Below are positions 12,607 to 21,955 of a DNA stretch of 64,000 nt, piece by piece (the first letter of the stretch is position 1; the number at the start of each line of letters is the position of its first letter). The stretch is from Lichtheimia corymbifera B2541 (lineage: Eukaryota; Mucoromycota; Mucoromycetes; Mucorales; Lichtheimiaceae): assembly GCA_000697475.1 (NCBI GenBank), contig JNEU01001032.1, positions 62,001-126,000 on the forward strand, given 5' to 3'. The notes under the pieces are model-generated. The model made no database searches. It was given only the letters and a program-made list of their open reading frames with translations, and had not been told where the DNA came from. The translations under genes were made by a program, and so were the position numbers.

Positions 12607-14926
12607 ATGGAGGCACACGAGCCGTTGCTTGATTCACCAAGGCAATCCACTGAACATCATCGTCATGCTGAACAAATCGAACATATGGAGCCATTGGCTG
12701 TCGGAGGCAAGCGCCCCATTCACACTATCCCCATCTACCCACTCTTGCAAGCTAATCGCTCTTTCAACAGATCAGCGACTCCAGCGTAGAATTGGTTGGG
12801 TAACTGGTGCAGCTGTCAATATCAGTTATATGATCGGATCAGGCATCTTTGTGGGACCTTCGTTTACTATGAAGCTCGTCGGATCAGGTCTTATGAATGT
12901 ATTTATCTGGTTCCTGGGAGGTGTGCTTTCAATGGCTGGTGCCTGGACATTTGCAGAGTTGGGTACTATGGTAAGTGTATCTCAGAATATACAACAATGT
13001 CAGTGCTGATGAATGTTTTTTAGCTGCCTAGAAGGTAATGACAACCATTCAATTTGGAACAACAAAAGTAACGAACGGGCAATGATGGGCTCTAGTGGTG
13101 GTGAAGTAGGCTATCTCGAATACATCTATCGAAAACCAAAATACCTCTTGGCATTCCTGTTTACCATGTGGAGCCTTAGCAATAGAGCGAGTGGCGTATC
13201 ATCCCAAGGCACTGTGTTTGGCTCCTATATGAATTATGCATTCTTTGGCTCGGAATACAAGTCGGATTGGATGGAACGTGGCTGGTCAGGTGAGTTGTTT
13301 GTTATTGCTGCATAGTATGATGATGGATTTCTCATATGCAACTTTTGCAGTGGCATGTGCAACCATACTCACCTTGGTGAATATCCTTTCGAGCAAGGTA
13401 TGTAAGGTGGATAATGGCACCTCGAGGATCCTGATTTTTTGTTTCGTAGGCATCGCTACGTGTAATGACATGTTTGACAGTCGTCAAATTGACTATCCTC
13501 GGTCTTGTTCTCTTTGTTGGTGTTCTATCAGCGATGGGATTTTTGCCAGGAGACGCGGATATGGGATCTGCTTTATCGTTTCAAGGGACAGCTACCAGCA
13601 TTGCACCTTATGCATCAGCAATTTATTATGTAAGCAGACCTGGATGGAATACAACGTCGTTATTATACAACGGCTTATAAGTGCAGAACACATAGGTGCA
13701 AAGCAGTTACAGCGGGTGGCAAAATCTCAATTACATTATGGATGAAGTCAAGGTTAGATATTGTTTTGATACAAGGATATTCAGTGGACTCACATACATA
13801 CCATGTGATATAGGATCCTATCAAGAGTCTCCCCAAAGCACTTGCTGCTTCATTGTTATCCACCACCGTTTTATATGTCCTCACAAACATTGCCTATCTC
13901 GTGGTTCTCGGTCAAGGTGTCATGGAGACGAATATGATTGTGGCTGCTGCATTGTATGTATATAGATATGCATACAATCACGTCGTGTGTCTAACAGTGA
14001 TGTTATTCATGTTAGCTTCACAAAGTCTCTTGGAGAAAATTTCGCATCCACCGTGCTTCCTATTTTCATTGGACTCAGCTCATTTGGATCAGGAGCAGCG
14101 ATGAACTTTTCAGCTGGAAGATTGATTATGGAGGCAAGTCGAGCTGGTCTTTTTCCTTTTGGTCGTACTTTTGGGCACGTTGATCCACGCGTACAAAGTC
14201 CTGTCAATGCCTACTTGCTTCAATACGCTTTGACGATCCTCTATACTCTTATCATGCCCCGAGGAGCCGTATATCAATTCTATATTGCATTCACAGGATA
14301 TCCACACTACGTAAGAAACACCCAAGAGCATTTTGTTGTACCAAAACTCATCACTCTCTCTTCAAAAAGGCCTTTTATTTCATGACTGTTATTGGCGTAT
14401 TGGTTTTGAGGAAAAGGGAACCGCACAATGCAAGACCTGTCACCGCCCCTTATGGTATGTTTCTTTCTTCTTTGCTCAACAAAGAGCTCTCATCACTAAT
14501 ATGTTCAACGGGATAGCTTGCATTGCCGCATTTCTTTGTTTCACTGTGTACGCTTTGCTCTTTGTCTATATTCCAGTGGACTCTCCACATTATCCTTATT
14601 GGGGTAAGTAACAACCAACCCGTTTTACATACATCTATTAACGATCCTTTCAATTTTGTGCGACAAAAGCTCCATACGTTACAGCTATTTTCTACATGAT
14701 CGCTTGCAGTGGTCTTTGGGTAAGCTTGTTCTTTATGTGTGACGGAAAAGATAGCCATTGACATATCGTTGTTTGGTAGTACTACTTGATTATAGTGAAA
14801 GATACGCCTGGTAAATCCTATAATACCGAGATCAGGAAACGAGGACAAGTTGCACTCGACGAGGAAGTCTTTGGTGAAGTAGAGACACTAGTAGAAGACG
14901 AGGACCGTGGACGACACATACCCTAG
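12607..14926 (+). CDS. Amino acid permease, LAT/Mup1-type (APC superfamily)
   Basis: Twelve-helix amino acid transporter of the APC superfamily, probably at the plasma membrane. The N-terminus MEAHEPLLDS at 12607 is followed by a probable GC-AG intron (12707-12770) that joins in phase to DQRLQRRIGWVTG. Helix 1 has the substrate-binding MIGSGIFVGP motif; the conserved LPRSGGE loop is split across an 11-nt microexon at 13024-13034. Later segments include YSGWQNLNY..DEVKDP (helix 6-7), NFSAGRLIMEASRAGLFP, and the last helices near 14505-14800. The stop is at 14924-14926. At least nine introns, all short. Substrate cannot be read from sequence; relatives include high-affinity methionine permease and light chains of heteromeric transporters. 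Confidence 0.9.
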
Positions 14927-15048
14927 ATAGATATACATAGCGACAGCGTTAAACATCACGTTGCTTCATCCACTTTACTGTTATAAATGTATGTCAATAG
15001 ACCTAGACTCTTAACGACCAAAACCACTTTGGCTTGCAGCGATTAGAC

Positions 15049-15492
15049 ATGAAACGACATCTCTTCCAGAGGCGTGTACATATTAAACGGGATCATGTAT
15101 GTGTGAAGGAACTTTACCCAATGCCTTTTATTCGATGGTATTATTATGCGTGTCGAAAAGGGATGAACTACTGTACTTTCACGCTACTTGGGGGGGGGGG
15201 TTGCTGGTTAACTCATCATCATGGTGGTGGGGCTTCCTTTGGTAATAGTAGAAGCGCTTCGTTGATGGGTAATGGAGCCTATGCTGGTGTTCGAATAGCA
15301 TCAATTACTGGTATCATTCACGTAGCCGATAGCCTCAAGGTTCGAATCTGGTGCATATCATCGCGAAATGTCGAGATGACGGGTCAAATGGGATCGATAA
15401 AGAAACCTGTCAATCTTTTGTATTTCGATGAGCCCTTGTCGTCATGGAAACAAGCCTTACTTACTACATCAACATGGCATCCAAGACATTGA
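15049..15492 (+). CDS. Doubtful open frame, 147 residues
   Basis: Open frame from ATG 15049 to a stop at 15490-15492, interrupted in quality by a run of ten G at 15189-15200. The second half has a mixed beta-strand-like composition (GVRIASITGIIHVADSLKV), but I recognise no family. It overlaps the terminal exon of the minus-strand gene at 15464-15944 tail to tail. It may be a real small gene, a remnant, or chance. Confidence 0.22.
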   Translation: MKRHLFQRRVHIKRDHVCVKELYPMPFIRWYYYACRKGMNYCTFTLLGGGGCWLTHHHGGGASFGNSRSASLMGNGAYAGVRIASITGIIHVADSLKVRIWCISSRNVEMTGQMGSIKKPVNLLYFDEPLSSWKQALLTTSTWHPRH

Positions 15493-15944
15493 GAGTCGCT
15501 GGTTTGCATACTGCATTGGCGACATCCTAGGATGAAATATTATTATCCATTGCATCCATTCTCTCTCTGTCTCGAATGACAACTTACATCCAAAAGTGCC
15601 TTTTTTGGATCGAGATTAGGGTTGTATAGTTCGTATGTCGACATCACCATCCAATAGAGCTCGTTATTGACAAAAGCATTTCCAAGAAGCGTGGTACAAA
15701 AATAGCGTAAAGCATCCATAAGCGTTGATAGGTCTGGGATCGTTGTTGACGATAGCTCGATAGCCTTTTGTCGACAAGCTTCGGCTTCAGCGTCTGGCAA
15801 GGCAAGTAATTCGGTCTCAATGTAGACACACCAATGAGCACATCGTTCAATAAAGTAAGGACGCCATGTTGCTACCACAGGCTTTTTCGCTTCGTGACAT
15901 AGCTGACTGTAGTTGACAATGGCCTCGACGAGCGTGTCATTCAT
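15464..15944 (-). CDS. Unknown small protein, two exons
   Basis: ATG at 15942-15944 opens MNDTLVEAIVNYSQLCHEA and runs to a GTAAGT donor at 15587; a TAG acceptor at 15527 restarts in phase with DVANAVCKPATLNVLDAMLM then TAG at 15464-15466. The joined protein is about 139 residues, soluble, helical and rich in Trp/Tyr/Cys (ATWRPYFIERCAHWCVYIE). No signal peptide or membrane helix. I do not recognise the family. The clean donor, acceptor and phase argue that it is a real gene. Confidence 0.6.
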
Positions 15945-16427
15945 AACGTAAAACGTGGTGGATAAGATACAGCAGCCGCGTCTGATATCTGAAAAGGGAA
16001 TTACTACGCGCAGTGCACTGCACTATCTGCCTATGAATGTTCGGCGCTATATTAATATCTCACAGCCAGCAAGAGCATTAACTCGATGAGACTGTACCCT
16101 GCCTTTCACCTATTTAGTCCGTGAACTCGGAAGCTTGAATAATGAATACAATAAAGTGACAAAAGAACAAAAGCATCTCGGTACGAATGATCGATCCTCG
16201 CTTCCCGACCTTCAACTTTCTATATCTCCTTTCAATCCAGAAGTAAACCAAGTGACCCACATCTCGCGAATAGTATGTTAAATTCAATGAAAAAAGCCGA
16301 AGAATAACACATGATAATGTGGACGTTTATCGAGTGAATATGATAAGGGAAAAGCATTGTGAATTGAATAAGCTACGTGTGAATCACTAGAAGGGATAAT
16401 TGTGCCTTTGTATCTTGCTTGCTGCCG
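15945..16427. other. Intergenic, nothing recognised
   Basis: About 480 bp AT-leaning sequence without a supportable frame, RNA gene or repeat. Confidence 0.5.
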
Positions 16428-16803
16428 TCATAAGCATCCTTCATCCTGATTGTAAACTAGCTGCTGCATGCATTGACTTGGGTATTCTGATAGCATCCAT
16501 GGCTGAAGAGCACCTTTCTCCAAGATATAATCCATTTCGACAATCCCATCCAATCCATCATCATCCTCAGCTGTATTCAATGATCGTTCCTGCGGACGAC
16601 GCCCCAAGTAACCAAAGCAACATTTCAGGATATCTCATCGCTGCACTTGATTGAATCCATCCATCAAATCCACCATGTTGATTGAAGGTCGCCATGTGGT
16701 CGTTGCTGGTCAATCCTTTCGTGGTCAGTTTCTTCCATCGAGGCTTATCCAGGTGAAGATAGTTTGTAATGTGGTGAGTTTGAGAGTTGATATGACATCC
16801 CAT
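16428..16803 (-). pseudogene. Coding-like blocks in two frames, probable gene remnant
   Basis: On the minus strand, one frame from about 16803 reads LHLDKPRWKKLTTKGLTS and QHGGFDGWIQSSAAMRYP. A second frame from about 16640 down to a stop at 16428-16430 reads CFGYLGRRPQERSLNTAEDD, then EMDYILEKGALQPWMLSEYP. Both have protein-like composition but cannot be joined by a clean GT..AG intron near 16625-16640, where the frame must change. Either a frameshift has broken the gene or an unusual splice (acceptor GAG) is used. No family recognised. Confidence 0.35.
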
Positions 16804-16845
16804 TCATTGTTACCTGTATGTATCTAAGCAGGCTGCTGTAAGTAA

Positions 16846-17060
16846 CTTGAGACAATGAAGTAAAGACTTTGCTGATAGCAACAGTTGTTACGTTTGGTCA
16901 CGGCAGAGTGGTGTGTGTAAGAGAGCGTGTGTTGTAGTAGAGTGACAAGGCTGTGAAGGCTGCTTGAGGCAATAGAGTAAAGACCTTGCTAATAGCAACT
17001 GCTGGAATGAATGCTGCTACGTTTGAATGTGGCAGAAGAGTGTACAAGAGAACGCGCAGT
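16846..17060. repeat. Two degenerate direct repeats, about 113 bp apart
   Basis: The motif taaagac(t/c)ttgct(g/a)atagcaac, then acgttt, then ggcagag/agaag and a GT-rich stretch, occurs once near 16860-16920 and again near 16976-17055. The second copy carries a short insertion. The repeat lies just left of the large repeat array but shares no obvious sequence with it. Confidence 0.6.
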
Positions 17061-17335
17061 GTCAAGGGAAGTGGGTGTTGTCGTGGGGTGCACACGACAT
17101 GAGCTTGCCATTCAGTCAAAGATAAATAGGATCAAGACAATCGTAGGGTCGACATGATGGGTTGAAGCAGCACAATCGTTCGCAGGCGGTAGTTGTACTT
17201 GAATGGGGCAACAGTTGAGAATGGGGAGGAAGAGGGAAGATGCTCGGATGTGGAAGAGGTGGAAATTAAATAGGTCAGGCACAGTCAGACATATCCATGC
17301 ACACAATAAATTAATAAATCCATGACCTTAAATGC

Positions 17336-18200
17336 CTCTCTCGAACATGAAACTTTCACACAAGATGCTCTTGGTCATGCTTATCAACTTTGTCTCAATA
17401 AAGAACCCATGCTTCATTCGAAAATTTCGAAAGGGAGAGCATAATGTGGGGTTTACTATGACGGCGGGAAATTGGGAAAGCGCCGGATTTATGAAAATGT
17501 CAATTAGTATGTACTTTCTTGGGATTGCCCACTTTGAACATGAAACTTTGTCAGCATGTCCGCTGGGAAATTCTGATCAACTCCATTCATTTAAAAATCG
17601 CATGGTTCATTATGATGTTTTACGAATCGGGCAGTCCAAATATAGGACGGACGGGACGCAAGTAGGGTGCATAGTGCACACCCCCGCCGTTGTCCACCTC
17701 CATCGTCAAACTTGGTCAGCCGCCTGGGCTTCGACATGCTGATCACCTCCATTCATATTAAAGTCGCAGGCTTCATTGTGTGAAATAAAATGGGAGCGCC
17801 CGACGATGAACGGATGGATATATATGTAAGGGAGACTGAGCATGACCTTGAGATTGCCCATTTCGAGCCTGAAACTTTCACATAAGATGCTCATGGACAT
17901 GCTGATCAATTTCGTTCACATAAAGACATCGCGCTTCATTTAAAAGACTTGAATGGGAGGGTGTAATGTGGGGTTTACCATGAAGGCCGGAAATTCCGCA
18001 CCCGCCCAAATTCATGAAATGTCAGTTACTATGCATTACCTTGGGATTCCCTCTTTCGAACATGAAACTTGGAAAGAAGGTTCGCTGAGTCATGCTGATC
18101 AACACCATTCATTTAAAAATAGCATGCTTCATTATGATGCTTCAATGAATCGGACGGCCCATATATAGAAGAGACGATGGATGGACGGCAACGTCCCCGA
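17336..18200. repeat. Degenerate direct repeats with a 523-bp higher-order unit
   Basis: A module of about 90 bp (gattgccc, then catgaaacttt, then gatcaac, then a cttcatt box) recurs near 17336, 17523, 17694, 17852, 18045 and 18201 in one orientation. Longer blocks repeat at 523 bp: ataatgtggggtttac at about 17440 and 17963, and ccattcatttaaaaat at about 17583 and 18106. The last module leads directly into the inverted array on its right and shares its core, so this looks like an older, diverged flank of the same repeat family. No gene is apparent in it. Confidence 0.7.
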
Positions 18201-18209
18201 GATTGCCCA

Positions 18210-19130
18210 TCTCCATCATGAAACTTTGCACATATGGTGCTGTCGACCATGACGAATAACTTTGTTCGATTGAAGACCCCACGTTTCATTGTAAAGTTTA
18301 GAGATACAGGCACCTTTATGTTTTTACATATGCTGTAAGCGTGCTGCTATATGAAAGGCGGTCTTTGTTCATTGTCAAGTAGCTAGACCCTGATAGCGCC
18401 AAAGATGCAGAGAGGCGTGTTTGTATACGTAACACATCTGGTTAGGTTGACCTGGAAGGGTCAATTCATGACAGGTAAGCAAACGTCATATCTAATGCAT
18501 ATATTGGCAGCCAACATGCACTTTTTTCCATTCCCAGCTTTTGCCCAATCCACTTGATGGGAATGATGCGCCCGTTCCGGTCGAGCATTTCCATGACTCA
18601 ATTGTCTTGATCCGAGCCACTTTGACTGAGTTACGCTCAAATAAAGAGACATCAGTTGAGGTAGATAGTGCATGCTGTATGTGTGGGTTGACATGCTCTT
18701 TGTTTGAGCGTAACTCGGTCAAATCAGCACGGATCAAGAAAGTTGAAAGATGGAGATGAAGTCTGCAACAGGCGCATCATTCCCATCAAGTGGATTGGGC
18801 AAAAGCTGGAATGGAAAAAAGTGCATGTTGGCTGCCAATGTATGCATTGGAAATGACGTTTGCGTAGCTGCCATGCATTGTCCCTGAGTGCTGACTTTTT
18901 AGCTCAGGTACACAAACACGTCTCTCTGCATCTTTGGCTCTATTAGACTCAAGCTACTTGACAATCGACAAAGACCACTAGTCATATAACACCACGCTTA
19001 CAGCATATGCAAAACATAAAGGTGCCTGTATCTCTAAACTTTACAATGAAACGTGGGGTCTTCAATCGAACAAAGTTGCTCGTCGGGGTGAAGCGCACCT
19101 TGGGTGCAAGTTTCACGATCCAGCTTGCCG
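18210..19130. repeat. Long inverted repeat, centre about 18672
   Basis: The largest palindrome of the array: arms of about 420 nt around an unpaired core at roughly 18649-18695. Paired landmarks include gccaaagatgcagaga (18398) with its complement ending at 18938, the block around cacttgatgggaatgatg (18550) with its complement at 18771-18800, and tgagttacgctcaaa (18627) with its complement near 18703-18717. Its right arm doubles as the left arm of the next palindrome. Confidence 0.85.
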
Positions 19131-21440
19131 ATCATAGATTTCGCAATGTCACCACCAGCCAAAGTCGAAAAAAAAATTCAAGAGATCGACCCGATTCCAC
19201 TTTGGCTGGTGGTGACATTGGGTGATTCTGAGAATGGTCACGATGATCGTGACACTTCTACACAAGGTGCGCTTGACCCCGACGAGCAACTTTGTTCGAT
19301 TGAAGATCCCACTTTTCATTGTAAAGTTTAGAGATACAGGCACTTTTATGTTTTTGCATATGCTGTAACCATGATGCTATATGACAAGTGGAGTTTGTTC
19401 ATTGTCAAGTAGGTAGACCTCGATAGAACCGAAGATGCAGACGGACTTCTTTGTGCAACACAGCTCATTTGCATGATACTTCCCAATCAACAAACACCAC
19501 TTATCATATAGCATCGCGCTTTTAGCATATGTAAAAACGTAAATGTGCCTGCATCTTGGATTGGCAAGCTTGATGGTGAAACATGATTGACAAGGTGCGC
19601 TCACCCACGACGAGCAATATTGTTCTATGAAAGAGCCCATGTTTCATTGTAAAGTTTTGAGATAAATGCACTTTCATGTTTTTACATATGCTGAAAAGTA
19701 TGATGCTATATGACAAGTGGTGTTTGTACGTTGTGAAGTATCATGCAAATGAGTTCAGGTACACAAACACGCCCCTCTGCATCTTTGGCTCTATTAAGGT
19801 CTAGCTACTTGACAATCAACAAAGACCACTTATCATATAGCATCATACTTTTCAGCATATGTAAAACGAGAAAGTGCATTTATCTCTAAACTTTACAATG
19901 AAACATGGGCTCTTTCATAGAGCAATACTGCTCGTCGTGATAGAGCGCACCTTGTCAATCATGTTTCACCATCAAGCTTGCCAATCCAAGATGCAGGCAC
20001 ATTTACGTTTTTACATATGCTAAAAGCGCGATGCTATATGACAAGTGATGTTTGTTCATTGTGAAGTCATGCAAATGAGCTGTGTTGCAAAAGAACGTCT
20101 CTGCGTATCTTCCGCTGTATTAGGGCCAAGCTACTTGACAATGAACAAACACCACTTGTCATATAGCATCATGCTTTTCAGCAATATGTAAGAACGTGAA
20201 AGTGCATTTATCTCTAAACTTTACAATGAAACACGGGCTCTTTCATAGAACAAAATTGCTCGTCGTGGTTGAGCGCACCTTTTCAATCGAGATTTCACGA
20301 TCAAGTTTTCCGATCCTAGATGCAGGCACATTTACGTTTTTGCATATGCTTTAAGCATGATGCTATATGACAAGTGGTGTTGTTCATTGTGAAGTATCAT
20401 GCAAATGAGCTGTGTTGCACAATCACGCCCCTGCGTATCTTCCGCTCTATCAGGGTCAAGCTACTTGACAATGAACAAACACCACTTGTCATATAGCATC
20501 ATGCTTAAAGCATATGTAAAATACAAAGATGTCCATAACTAAAAATTCTACAATGAAACGTGGGGTCTACAATCGAACAAAGTTGCGCGGCGGGGTGAAG
20601 CGCACCTAGTGTAGAAGTTTCACGATCGTCGTGGCCATTCTCAGATTCACCCAATGTCACCACCAGCCAAAGTTGAAAAAAAAAATTCAAGAGGTCGACC
20701 CACGATCCACTTTGGCTGGTGGTGACATTGCGAAATCTAGGATCGTCGAGCTGGATCGTGAAACTTTGACACAAGGTGCGCTTCACCCCGCCGCGCAACT
20801 TTGTTCGATTGTAGACCCCACGTTTCATTGTAGAATTTTTAGTTATGGACATCTTTGTGTTTTACATATGATTTAAGCATGATGCTATATGACAAGTGGT
20901 GTTTGTTCATTGTCAAGTAGGTAGACCCCGATAGAGCCGAAGATGCAGACGGACTTCTTTGTGCAACACAGTTCATTTGCATGATACTTCCCAATGAACG
21001 AGCGCCACTCTCCATATAGCATCATGGTTACAGCATATGTAAAACATAAAGGTACCTGGATCTCTAAACTTTACAATGAAGTGTGGGGTCTTCAATCGAA
21101 CAAAGTTGCTCGTCGGGGCGAAGCGCACCTTGGGTGCAAGTTTCACGATCGTCGTCGCCGATCTGAGATTCACCCAATGTCACCACCAGCCAAAGTGAAG
21201 CAGGTCGACGTCTTGAATTTTTTTTTCGACGAGGCTGGTGGTGACATTGGGTGAATCTGAGAATGGCGACGACGATCGTGAAACTTCTACACAAGATTCT
21301 TTCGACCCTGCCGAGCAATATTGTTCAATGAAAGACCCCACGTTTCATTGTAACATTTCGAGATATGGATAGTTTTATGTTTTCCATATGTTTTAAACGT
21401 GATGCTATATAAAAAGAGGTCTTTGTTCATTGTCAAGTCT
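18210..21440. repeat. Array of alternately inverted repeats (palindromic satellite or foldback cluster)
   Basis: Monomers alternate in orientation, so each junction is a dyad. Dyad centres, worked out from paired motifs, lie at about 18672, 19182, 19444, 19608, 19773, 19938, 20100, 20265, 20430, 20691, 20952 and 21212. They alternate strictly between tail-to-tail (18672, 19444, 19773, 20100, 20430, 20952; marked by gatgctatatgacaagtg and its complement) and head-to-head (19182, 19608, 19938, 20265, 20691, 21212). Intervals are about 165 bp for short monomers, 261 bp for long ones, and 510 bp for the first. Long head-to-head junctions end in caccagccaaagt around a 33 to 41-nt loop with an A-run. 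No protein-coding gene is supported inside. Confidence 0.85.
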
Positions 21441-21955
21441 GGACGCTGATGGAGCTAGAGATGCAGCAGGGCTTGTGTGTGCATGTGTAACAGATCTCAG
21501 AGGGTTGCACTTTAAGGTCAATGCTGCAAGTGGATAAATGTAATCACCACTCGTACTTCCCACATACACCTAAGATTCTTGAACTTACGATATTCATATC
21601 ACTCATATTCGTTTTCAAATATATGGCTTTATTGTATCCGTTATTCACTACCATTTATAATACCGAAATAAGCTTTATTAGTTAGATCTCGTATCCACAC
21701 CCCCAATAGCAAGCTACATAATGGTGACCTAAGCTAATAGTCATTGAGCTGAATCGCCTCCTTTGTCACATAGTTGACGTACCCAGATATTGATGAGGAT
21801 GAACAGATGAATGAATGAATGATACATGGTACGGTTGACATGTGTATATGTGTGTGTCACCATCTTGGCATGATGGGCCCGCGGAGTCGTATGATAAGCA
21901 TTTATTAGTAGAGGCGCAGGCTATACAGGCATCTCTTTACCTAAACCAATCTGTC
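21441..21955. other. Intergenic between repeat array and gamma-SNAP gene
   Basis: About 500 bp, AT-rich. The first 90 bp still resemble the outer end of the left-most array monomer near 18385-18470 (gatgcag, gtaacagatct, aaggtcaat). The remainder holds the promoter of the next gene; no other feature seen. Confidence 0.5.

Noticed and set aside
15340..15352. tRNA-like T-arm ggttcgaatc
   Set aside because: No matching A-box, acceptor stem or anticodon arm is found around it.
19007..19343. Short open frames reading VSLNFTMKRGVFNRTKL within the repeat array
   Set aside because: They are the translated inverted-repeat motif, appear on both strands in mirror positions, and carry no start or splice context, so they are not genes.
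17300..21500. CRISPR-like array
   Set aside because: The repeats are long, inverted and degenerate without unique spacers of constant size, and the genome is eukaryotic.
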